The notes under the pieces: model-generated
Databases searched by the model: none
What the model was told of the DNA's origin: nothing
Seen by the model: only the letters and a program-made list of their open reading frames with translations
DNA from: Notospermus geniculatus
Taxonomy: Eukaryota > Nemertea > Pilidiophora > Heteronemertea > Lineidae
Length of the DNA stretch: 64,000 bases
NCBI GenBank assembly: GCA_002633025.1
Contig: NMRB01000061.1
Coordinates: 602,186 to 666,185, forward strand
Direction: 5' to 3'
Program-made: the position numbers and the translations under genes
In this document: one piece after another, positions 42,201-54,200 of the stretch
Position numbering within the stretch: position 1 is the first letter of the stretch
Layout of the letters: every line of letters starts with the position of its first letter

Positions 42201-45200
42201 AGTCTTGTCAATTCAGACGATCATCAGTAATACAGTTCCGAATGAAAGTAATCGAGTTCTTTTGGTTCACATCTAATATTAGACATACGTGATTTACTAA
42301 GAGTTTTTTTTCAGATGATTTACTTCTCGACGAAGAGAACGACATAAATGTATTGGGCCATGAATTAGGAACACAAAAATCGGTTTCTGGTCGAATCGCT
42401 TTAGTCTGTACTCATTATCAGTACGTCTATCATGCCTAGACGCCCTTTGAGTCCTTATCAGTGACTGCTGTGCTTAAAAGCCTCTTGAGTCAGTATCATT
42501 ATGCCTGACTTGCTTATGAGTCATTATCAGTGTGACTAACTACGCTTAAAAGCCCCTTCAATCTATACGATCAAAGTCCTTTCTTAAAGACAATGTATCA
42601 CGGGTATTTTCGCGGGCCACGAAAATCATTGTTTATTTACATTTTGTTTGTTTATGTCCAGTGTTTTATTGTCTTATGGGTAATTTATTGGAGGCGTGCC
42701 CCTCTAAAAATTCTTTTGACGCCAAAAGGACTCAATTTGGTGGGTTGGCATGTCCCAAAAAGTTCAAATAACATGATGTAAACATCCATGTTTACAAACA
42801 TTGAATGTAAACAATGAAGTCGTGATACATTACCTTTAACTAGGGCTTCCAATATATCTGTTTTGGTGATATTTCGTCCACCTGCAAAACTCACCGAGAT
42901 GTGTAATGCGATCATGTCATAAAGTAAAGTGAGCTACTAATTTATGAATTGAACATGTTGAATTGAAAAACTGAACTCATCAGCTGTATGTCGACGAGTT
43001 ACGACCACTTTTAAGCATTATATTCCCTCTCCACATCTTTTGCTAACAGCAGCTGCAACTGTGTCAGAGTGTTAAAGCCACAGAATCGCTAGCACAGGAA
43101 AGGAAGTTGTCTCCCGGTGGAGCTGCGGTTCCAGGAATCAGCTGCAAGAACATGATCAACAAAGGAAAAAGAGTGGGGAGACAAATATTGGTCAAGCAAT
43201 GAGTTGACCATGCAATACACGTAATTATCGTCCTGAACCATCTGAAAGTGTCACCAATGGTGGCTATCTTTGTGGCGATATACAGACATACTCATTTACC
43301 CAAAGCATCTGCGGGGGAAATTACACCTTTCATGTTTATTCTGTTTGATTATAAACCCTAAATACCACCTGATTAGGACGGTACACTTCCTTACGAATAG
43401 AATAGGTGACATACAGAATATGTAATCGAGATGTGGTGGTGTCAGTGCGTGTAAATGTCATGACAGTGCTTTGAGGTTGATTGGAACTCGATAGGAGTTC
43501 GTATATTTACTCCACATTTCGGAGCTTTACATAAATCTTTGATAATTGGAAGCAATTCAGATGATATATCGCACGTTAACCACGTCACCTTCCTATCTTT
43601 TACTATTTTTTAGGCCTCATCCGTACTCTCAAAAGAACTTGGGCATTAATCTGGACAATCCAAAGCATGCTCACTGCACATGTATAGATCCGCGTTGACA
43701 AAATATATCGAATCCAATTTAAGCCAAATCGGATCATTACGATGTAATTCAAGTGATGTAATTGTGAATTTCAAGCGGTTCTAAAGGCGCCAGAAAGGTC
43801 ACCCTATCATCAATACCTTTAAATAAATGATTAAGGGAGTTCAACGCTTAAAAAGTGATACAGTTAGTGAAGCAATTGGTTAGTTGTACGAATTCAGCTC
43901 TTTATAAATGTTCGGGGCTCTTTATATTTATATTTTTTGCTTCCATACAGTGTGACGAAGCTTTAAATCTTTTGAACAGGTTTGTCTTTCAATGGAGCGT
44001 GCAGTGCAAAAAATATCAACTGTGTTAACTTTTTACGAAAAAAAGGACGGTGACGTTTTTAAGTTCTTGACCTGACGAATAACAACGACAGTCGCTGTTA
44101 TCGGCGCCGACGCGGGGCTGGGAAGCCGCAATATGCAATTAAATTGCAGAAAGTACCACTATAATGAACCAATCCCATCCGAGCCACACCACTGAAGCCA
44201 CGATCAATTCGGTCCCCTCTATAGAAGCTGACACTCTCCTTGAACATCGTTCAGGATGATTGAATAGGGACTTAGGACCAGAAATACATAGTCTGTCTTT
44301 GTCAGTCATGACGTCACATGACAGTTTCAATTGTCAGTAATAAACTAATGAACTTGGCTTCGAGTTTGGCTTCATACGGGATCACTATGATCGGCTTAAA
44401 ATGACGTCCTTTAACGAGTTTGGCTGAAAGCACTCACAAGTTTCAATCTTTGATAGTATCACTTTAAAACCATTACCAGACTGATTTACCTGCATGCGAT
44501 TGTGTGAATTCAATCCAATCTGTCTTATTATGTTCATTGTAGTGTCATAACCGACTTGTGAAAATCACTATCCAATAAGAATTTATTTATTTATTTATTT
44601 ATTTATTAACAATAACTGTAAGGCCTGTCGGCCCATAGTACAGGTTTTTCACATAAATGCGGCAACAGGAAATCCCTACAATAAACCCTCACGTCTTCTA
44701 AACATACTATGAGCAAAGCGCCCAAGGTTGGTACATACTTGTTTGTTTTCAGATTTTAGCAATTCAATAAATTTGTACATACTTGGTCTAAATCTATAAT
44801 AACGAGGTATCCATCTTTCTCTTAGATCTTGGTATGCTGGACATATCAAACAAACATGGAACTCGTCTTCAAGGTCATTTAGGTTACAGACAACACACTT
44901 CCTATTTTCCCTAGGTATTGGTATAGGTTTATGCCAGCGTCCACTTTCAATACACAACCTATGTGCAGAACATCGAAGCCGAGTTAAGGCTACCCGTAAT
45001 TTTACATCCTTCACTATACATAAATAATTAGAAATAACATAATTCGATTTTAACTCGGTGAACAGGTTCAATCTACTCATACCTCTGCTCTCCTCTNTGA
45101 TACAGTTAGTGAAGCAATTGGTTAGTTGTACGAATTCAGCTCTTTATAAATGTTCGGGGCTCTTTATATTTATATTTTTTGCTTCCATGCAGTGTGACGA

Positions 45201-48200
45201 AGCTTTAAATCTTTTGAACTTTTTACGAAAAAAAGGACGGTGACGTTTTTAAGTTCTTGACCTGACGAATAACAACGACAGTCGCTGTTATCGGCGCCGA
45301 CGCGGGACAGGGAAGCCGCAATATGCAGAAAGTACCACTATAATGAACCAATCCCATCCGAGCCACACCACTGAAGCCACGATCAATTCGGTCCCCTCTA
45401 TAGAAGCTGACACTCTCCTTGAACATCGTTCAGAATGATTGAATAGGGACTTAGGACCAGAAATACATAGTCTGTCTTTGTCAGTCATGACGTCACATGA
45501 CAGTTTCAATTGTCAGTAATAAACTAATGAACTTTGCTTCCAGTTTGGCTTCATACCGGATCACTATGATCGGCTTAAAATGACGTCCTTTAACGAGTTT
45601 GGCTGAAAGCACTCACAAGTTTCAATCTTTGATAGTATCACTTTAAAACCATTACCAGACTGATTTACCTGCATGCGATCGATCGAATTCAATCCAATCT
45701 GTCTTATTATGAGTGTTCATTGTAGTGTCATAACCGACTTGTGAAAATCACAATCCAATAAGAAATTAGTTGAGTTGCTTCTGTTTCTTTAATTAAACTG
45801 ACACGACACTGTTCCGAAATTCAGTCACATCAGCTAAAGTAGCCCGTGTCAAAGTAAAAGTTATGGCCCGTATGCATAAAGGTGGAATAAGCTTATTCCA
45901 GGTATAGCTTCACGTTATAACGTTAGGTTATACCTGGAATAAGCTTATTCCACCTTTATGCATACGGGCGAGTTTATCAATAACGTAATGGTTGAGTGTC
46001 ATCCAACTTAAGGCCCCACACCGGTCTGCCTAAAACCTCTCAGCAGAACTGCTCACGACCCAACCCTGATCATTTCTGACCAGTACCCATACACCTGGGT
46101 GGAGTGAGATAAGGTAAGAAAAGATACCTGCCCAGAGTTTCACGCCGACAGCAGGACCACTGTATCAACCACTTCGCCATTAAAGATTTTCCTATTCATT
46201 TAGGGCCGTATTCTAGAAGCTTCCTTAAGTGTAAGGTCGACCTTAATAATCTATTGTGTTCTACCCTGCAAACAATAGCTAAAGGTCGACCTTACACTTA
46301 AGCAAGCTTCTAGAATACGGCCCCTTAGGGGTCGTATTTTAGAACGTTCCTTATCGTTAAGGTCGACCTTAAGTCTATTGTAAAACCATCGAGAACAATA
46401 GATTTAAGGTGGACCTTAATGTTAAGGAACATTCTAAAATACGGCCCCTAGTCTTTCGGTGAGTGTGCAGGTTTCCATCACCCAAGTTAGCGACGTCAAG
46501 CACGGATAAACGAAGAAGATAGCTGATCACAAGACCAGACTGAGCGCTCAAGGCAAAGTCTGATCCAACAGTTTCATAAATAATTCAGCGGGGTTTTTTT
46601 ACCTTAGGATACCCAATGGACAGACAATGTTACTTCCCGTAACCAGTGTCATAATTGGCATTACCATTCGCTAGAGGAGCTTTCCCTTCCAACACAACTT
46701 GAAACCTACGATGCTACGTGATACTGGTGCAGAAATTGTGAATGTGGTCCCGCAAACCACGCTCTACACACGAGGAGGAAGACAACTGAAGGATAATGTC
46801 CTATTCTGCATCAACAAAATGTTCTAAATAAAGCCCCCATATCCTATCAATCTGCGGATGATCTGGTTCCATCGCGAAAAAACGAAAGCTGCCTCAACAT
46901 CTTCTATGGGAGAACACCATTTAATGGGGCAATAACGTTCAACATCGATCTCTGACTCGCCATTGAGTGGGATGGCCGTCGAGGAGTAATCGTGTTTCAA
47001 CTTTTAAGCTCTCTGCTTGCGATTATGAACAGTTGTTTCATTCGGTCGCAAGAGCTGGTTATGTTTTATTGGGAATCGTCGCTAATCGCCCAAATACGAG
47101 TCACTACTGGTTAAATGTATTGAAATGAAAGCGACAACCTACTAGTGTCTTAACAAACAGGTAAAAGCATTTATTCCATACGAACAATAGCTGACGTTTC
47201 TGCTGTCCTCTTTAGCAGCTGCCGTCCTCACATTCTTTGCCGAAGTGTTAGTGACGGCGCGCATCTATATCACAATCCCTTCATAGGTTGCTGATGTGAC
47301 CCACTGCCACGAGAAAGGGGCAAATTACATAAACACGGTAGAATATTGAATGTGTGTTGTCCAACAGTCATAAATAAACCTCTTTTACCGAAATTTCTTC
47401 GGATTACAATGCTTCTATATTCTACTAAAGACCGCAATTAGCAAATCTACACACGCAGCAACTCGCGGCAACAACTACATGTAGTCAAATCATTTTCCCA
47501 GTCCTGTTGGTGAATTATCTATTTGTATGTCTGGTTGCGTTCGCTTTAAGGAATTCTCCCCTCGCCAAAGGACGAAAGCGCAAACCCCTCTCTCAGTAAC
47601 GAGGTTGTCTACTTCAGTAACGGCCCTACCCGATGTTGCTTTGTACCCTATCTTAATTCCATATTGTGGATATCAAGAAATGCTTTATCCAATTTTGCCA
47701 GCCGTATTGGCGAATTATATACATCCTTACGAATTACTGGTCTGGGGACGTCATGAGAGGTTACATCATTCAGATCTTATTGTATTGGACTCGAGTCCAA
47801 ATTTCGCTGCGAAATGGCATTGTGTCTTTCCGAGGCAAAAAGGAGTTTTTGACGCGAAGATATCGAGGTGTGTTGCATTCTATTGTTACTAGATAATCAA
47901 TCCAATCGAACAGCACTGCAAAAATGAAACAAAAGTGGAAAAGGTGCTACCAAGATCACACGGCGATTTCTTAAATGGGACCATGCCAGAAATGTGATTC
48001 AACCTTTACCGGCGCAAAGTATCCCGTGTTTGTGCCTTCGCTTTGACGTGTCGGAATGAAGACTATTCCACATGATGACGGCATTTTCTGAGCCAGATTA
48101 AAATGGGTTCACTGCCCTGACATGTAAATTGGTACAAAGTTAGAAAATGGTGAACAGATTACGCCGCAAAGGGAAAAACAATATGGAATGAGTAAAGAAA

Positions 48201-51200
48201 ACTGGAATGAAATGCAAGTTCGCCTCCACATGCATAATTCATGTGAGAAAACAGAACAGCGATAATTAAATCGTATTCCACAGATTATTAATTCATTCAA
48301 ATTCCATTAATGTTTTTATAACAACCCTGAGAGTGGGAGAATATTTCAAAAACACAACACAGCCTAATTATTTTACGGTAAGCCTTCAACGTTTTCGTGA
48401 TCCGTTTACTCAACACAGGCATTAAATTTAAAAGCAAGGTCATTTAAACCGTATGCATAATGCAATAAGTGTGTCTTGAAATGAAGGTCAGGTCCCGAGG
48501 AACTACATGTACATGTAGGTTCCAATGATCCTCTGTGTTATATCAAGAAAGTGGATCAGTAGCCGTGGTTACAGTACATGTACATAAAATCCCCGGTTTT
48601 TTGCGGTCACACCTATGAAAGCCAGGGCTTCAAGAAACCCGTGTCTGAAAAACACGGGTTTTTGAAACACCGCAAGCTCGCCGTGCTTTTCGAAATCCCC
48701 GTGTTTTCGTTAGTTCTTAGCACGGCTACAGATGGCGCAGCAATTAAGTGACGTCGTTTTCGCGCCTCCAACAATGTGTGCCAATACAGGAACGACCGAA
48801 GAGTCAGTGCATGGAACGCACCTGTCGCCGGGCTAATTAACTACAATGTAGTAGTGTGACCTCTCGCCGGGCTTGTCGTAGACACGGGTTTGACACGGGT
48901 CTGGAAAAACACGGGTATTTTCAACAGGTGTAACCGTAGCTTATGTGAAACTCTTCGATAACAGCCCTCTCCTCGACTAAGGAAATCCTTTTCAAGCCAC
49001 TGCATTGCCGATAGCTCGGCGCCAAACGGAATTCCGATATGCGTTTCTTATGAAAAGATCCCTTCAAAGGCTCCAATCAATTTCTCTCTATAGAAACATT
49101 AAAAAGCTCCGAACAATAAGCTCCTTTTAAAGTTTCATTTCCCCCATTTCAGGAAAAATTAAGAAAGTGAAGCTCGTGCAGACAAAAAGGACGACAGGAC
49201 CTATAAACCAAATATTCCTTTCAGAACGACACATCAAACGTTGCCGCAGGATGATATGCAGAAAGAACAATTTTTGGACAGAGAATTTTAGCACCGAAAC
49301 TGAACATTAGTTTTACTCTTCCAATCTTTTNGATATTTGCATGAATTATTTGATCAAATTGAAGTATCGTCCCGTAATTTCGAGACGGGGTTGATCTGAC
49401 AGATACTCGGATTTCAAATTCATTTCCGAATTTACAGCGACTGCTGCACCGATTTTTAGATGAGACACTTTTTACGTGTCGAGTTCGCAGTTAATGAAAC
49501 TGCGTCAAACCGCACATTGCCTGTTGCAATGCTGTTTGTCAGAGATGCGCTTGCAATATAATGACGGAGCAGAACGGAGAAGACAACCTACTGTCGTTTT
49601 TCAGTTGAGCATGATCGGCGCAACTACAATCATCCAACCGGCTTATAACGACTTGGAAACAATCAAATACGAAATCAAGGGAAATGAGTTATAAAAAGAT
49701 ACATAGATATACATGTAGAAGAAAGCAAAGATACCATAAAATCACAGGTGTCAGGAGAAAAAAACCGCGAATTCTCTTTACCAAATTAGGAAATATTAAT
49801 CAAATCAATGGAAAAGCAAAGAAATTTGTGATTTACTGTGAATAGGTAGGATGACAAGCTCGGAGCCTTGGGGAATAGAAAGACATTGTATCGGAATCCT
49901 TTAATGAGTCTTACTAATCTACGAACCCGTCATCTTTCAATAATGAATTGCTAAGACGAGCAAAGCAGCATTGCATAAGCCGTTAAATTCTCTTCAGCAT
50001 CCGGGAATGATAGCAGAGATGCGCTGACAGCAATGTCGAGCTAAGTGGGCCAATCATCAGGAATCTTGATCGTCGAGATGACAGCCAGTTCCACCGTGGT
50101 ATTACCTGTAGTTTTTGTTAACTGGGAAAGATGCCCGTGCGCCGACTTCGAAAGTCTTCCTTGGCACCTAGAGGAAGTTTGCGCTGTCATTTGTGAAGAT
50201 TTCCCATGACATTTGTAGTCCATTCAGCAGAAAAACCTCGGCAGAGCAGAGTCAAAAGTGCAATGACTGGCTGATTATGGTCGACTTCATGCAAGGATCA
50301 TTGACTCAGAAAGGCAAGGATTCTGTACCACGTAGGCAGAGTTTGTGAGAGCATGGAAGCTTTTGCACAAACCAGTAGCTTAAACATGGATTCATCCAAA
50401 GGGCTACAACATAGTGTGCCTGTAAAATGCACTAGCCAAAGGAATGCAGCCGACGGCGCATGTGACGTTTATACTTCAGTATCCCCGTCCAAACACGTCG
50501 CCATGATCCGTCGGGCAAAAAACAATTCTTTATACATTTGTATGCGCCACGAGCGAAATCCATTGCATCTTAATCATTTGATGTAATATCGCGGATAAAT
50601 CGAGAGGGATGATTTTACCAAACGTCTGCTTTCTCAAATGCATCTGCGGTAGGTTTGTAAACAGCCCTATTTACAAATCTCCTCGCACTAAGTGAAATCG
50701 ATCTGGTACGCAGTCATAGATATTGGTCGGTGGACCTCCGATCCATCAGTCTGTATTATTCGCTGCTAAAACCACGTGAGGGAAATGAGGCATGCGATCA
50801 GCTGTCTGACCAATGATACAAAAACGTAGGTTTTTCTTCCTGAACGAGGCTGCTTGCAACTTTTGGTTGTCGATGCAATTAATAAAAGTTCGGCATCACT
50901 CGTTGCCAGAGGTGAAGACTTCGATCGACAAAAGAAGGTTTCTTGCTAATAAAAAGATGCACGATGGCAAGGAAGCAATTAAATCAATACGTTACCACAA
51001 TGACATTCCGCGTGTCAGAGTTACATGTATGGTTTACGTAACTCAACGTACGAAAATGTCTATTGACTATACCTTCCTTCACAAGATATGGCCTAAAGTT
51101 GAAGCTGCTATACTTAACCACCTAAACACGACTCAATCAACTGAAGCAGTTTGTATCCGTTCGGAACCTGTTCTAATTGGCCATTATCGTAATCGAGTAG

Positions 51201-54200
51201 CCTATATATTTATCTTGAACAAAATTACATTGAGAGACATTCTTAGGGGCATGTTAATGTTGCAGCTTTGAAACATGAAGGAGCAGAGATTCGTCATTAA
51301 GTTAATGGAGTTTGTGACTTGTGGATTGGAGATAATGACAAGGATGTATGATGTCCTTTGGCAGACATTAGTTTGGCCGACATTAGATCAATTCCGGTAC
51401 TTACAGTCTCACGGCAGACACAAATACTATTTGGAGCATGTCATGGAGTTGATGTCAATAAATTGTTTATGAAAAGATACTTAGCTATGAAAACTGGAGA
51501 ACTGTGGCGGAGTGAGTGGTTGTCATAACGAACGTGAGATGTGTAAATTCTTGATGAAAATGTATTTAGCTCTGAAAACTGGTGAACAGTGGCGAAATAA
51601 TTGGTTGTCGAAACGGAGAGACGAGATGCGTCCTCCCCCAGTAAACTGAAGCACCTGCAATGCCATCAGACAATGTTTAAAGTCCCTTTTCAGCATCAAA
51701 GTATACTTTGGTCGTATGCAATTTCGCTTCTAGTGGTTCAGGTAGCGCTCAGAATCTAAAATTGGTTTAACTGGAGGTTCACCTGGCTCCCTACATGTAC
51801 GTTCTCATTTTGACGAAAGTTCAGATTTGGGGGAATGGGGAGTGCACGTCTCTTCGTCAATGGTGTCAAATGAGGACATCATGGAAGTTTACAAACCAAC
51901 AGAGCGGGGACGTCGTCCCCGTTTGTAGAAACTATCATAATCAGTCTTCTGACTAAATTTGCGAAGAGGAATGTGTATTTTTTCACCTAAATTGAGAATT
52001 ACCTCTACCGACACGAAGAAACTAATGAGACTTAAACTTCGAGGGTACGCCAAGAAAGTGACAACCTCGTGCGGTTTATCAAGCTTCAAACCAGCGATTC
52101 GGTTAATTAGAAACTGAAACGACAGGCATAGAATCACACTTGATTAGACTGTAGACCCTAAAGGCAATGTAATTGAATGAAATATTCGCTAATCTAAATT
52201 TACACGTTGCTTTAGATCTAACTCACGGAGGTCGTGCTCAGTCATATCTGCAACGGTTTCGCCTAAGTTCACGTCAATTTTATACCAAATCTCATCAAAT
52301 CCAATTAAGTTCCCATTTAACAGTTTGAAATAGTTAATTGTAAAAAGTAATTGAATTGCTTATGAGACTTCTTATTTCACTTCGCGATCAGTGAATACAA
52401 GATATTTCCGCGCCAAGTGATAAAGATCACCCTGCAGCGTTCGAATCGCGTATATTTCATCAAGAAAGTTGAAATAATTTTATGACCTCAAAGGCTGGCA
52501 CAGTTAATTACATTACGCAGAAAAACTAATTAGAATCACAACCTCGCTTACCAGTTAAATGTGAGAATAAAGCGACCGTGGCCTTATCTATTTCACTTAC
52601 AGATACTGATTTTATGGGACGAGATATATTCCAAGCACTATAAGAGCATTTCGAAGTTGACGACATCAAAGCAACTTGGTTAAATTCATCTAAAAGAACC
52701 TTGGAGAGGTTTTCATAAGATGATTGCGGCGTTGAAAGGTATCAGAACCGCCGACGAAACAGCACCACTACGGGTACATGTATCTTCTCCACGCAGGCTT
52801 ATAAATGTAAGTTTCTCCAGAATTCCCCAGTGGTTCGACGTGAAATGGGGTAACTGATGTTAGCTACGGAGAAAACCTCCGACAACCAAGCCGCGCCAGC
52901 TGCAGCGTGGCATTTTTTGTGTTTTGTAGAGAAACATGTAACGGCCCCAATTCAAGATTTTTGTAGTATTCTTGACAGGAGAGGACGGAACAGAATTTTT
53001 ACCACTTGCTGCCGCAATGCAAGGCATTGGGGAAAAGCGATTTTTGTCGGAAAGCCCGTGTTTGTCGGTATTTCAGGCTTCGATTGGGCCGACCGTCGAG
53101 GAAAGTCGGACGATGACGTGCAGCCGAAGTGTACAACCCGCTTTGGGGTGGAAAAGGTCGCTCTCACGTACTGGCATGGCATGACAAACGGAGGCGCCAC
53201 AGATTATTTCTAAAAAAGCCTCAAAAGAGAAGAGTCAAACTCTCCATAAATGAAGCTTATAACGAAATAAAACGATGAACTCTTTTGGCGTGTTGTATTT
53301 CCTTGGTAATAAAGAAAAGTGTAAACTTGGAAGTGTGAATAAAGAAAATAACTAAAATATCTTAAGATATAGCGATACAGCTTTGAAACTAAATGCGATA
53401 GGAATTACGTGTTTGATATAGGAGACATAGTAGAAAACACAAGGGATCACTGTTCTATGCCATCGAAAAGAAGTGGCCCAGCTTCTTAAATTCCACTACT
53501 ACGCCTAAACGAATTGCATGGGCATTGTGATAAAGTTGCCATTTTGTTTCTATATTATTATTCTATTCACGTTGGGTTAGGAGAGATTATAGTAAAGACT
53601 TAAATACTAGTAACCTTGCATTGTCATAAACCTTTGTCTTCCAGTATAAGTACATGTACACAGAAAAAAAAATCAACTCGAGTGGAGACTCAGAGTCTCA
53701 CTTTAGGGACAAAATGGTTCGAAACACTTTTTGACTCAAAATGAAACAGAAAATATTTCGGCGCGAGACAATGTCATCTCGGCCTGAAATATTTTCTCTC
53801 AGATCGACACTGTCAGTATCTCAACCCGAAATATTTTCTCTCGGAACGAGGTGTCATTGTCTCGGGCCGAAATATTTTCTGTTTCATTTTGAGTCAAAAA
53901 GTATTTCGAACCGTTTTGTCCCTAAAGTGAGACTTTGAATCTCCACTCGAGTTGATTTTTTTTCTGTGTATTGAATGAAGTGTAAGCTGTTGTTTAATCG
54001 TTCACACCAAATATGCTCATTTCGTAAGACTCTTTTCCTTCATCATACTGACTTTGTTTCGTCACCAGTGGATTAGGTGGACTTGGAACTCTTTTGTGTC
54101 TGTTTTCGTGTGGTGGCAAGGGTTTAAAACAAGGGACTGAACATGTTTTTGGCAGTGCAGAGCTGGCTACCAAGACTGGCAGTCTGTAACCTGTTGGCCT

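Larger units (their letters stand above)
41734..54055. repeat. Large duplicated block, copy B
   Basis: Matches 30586-41493 throughout, ending at catactgactttg where unique downstream DNA begins. It has internal Ns at 45097 and 49331. About 0.6 kb of copy A (around 36365-36961) is absent at 49331. About 0.67 kb absent from copy A at 32831 is present here. Four clean transposon insertions distinguish it, at 42588, 44579, 46203 and 53659. Confidence 0.95.

Noticed and set aside
50813-51271. 152-codon frame in block B
   Set aside because: The counterpart in block A (38444) is shifted and stops early, so it is not under coding constraint.
30586-54055. A true segmental duplication creating two regulatory blocks in intron 1
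   Set aside because: No sequence crosses a junction between copies and each unique flank occurs once; a haplotype artefact explains it more simply, although coverage data are needed.
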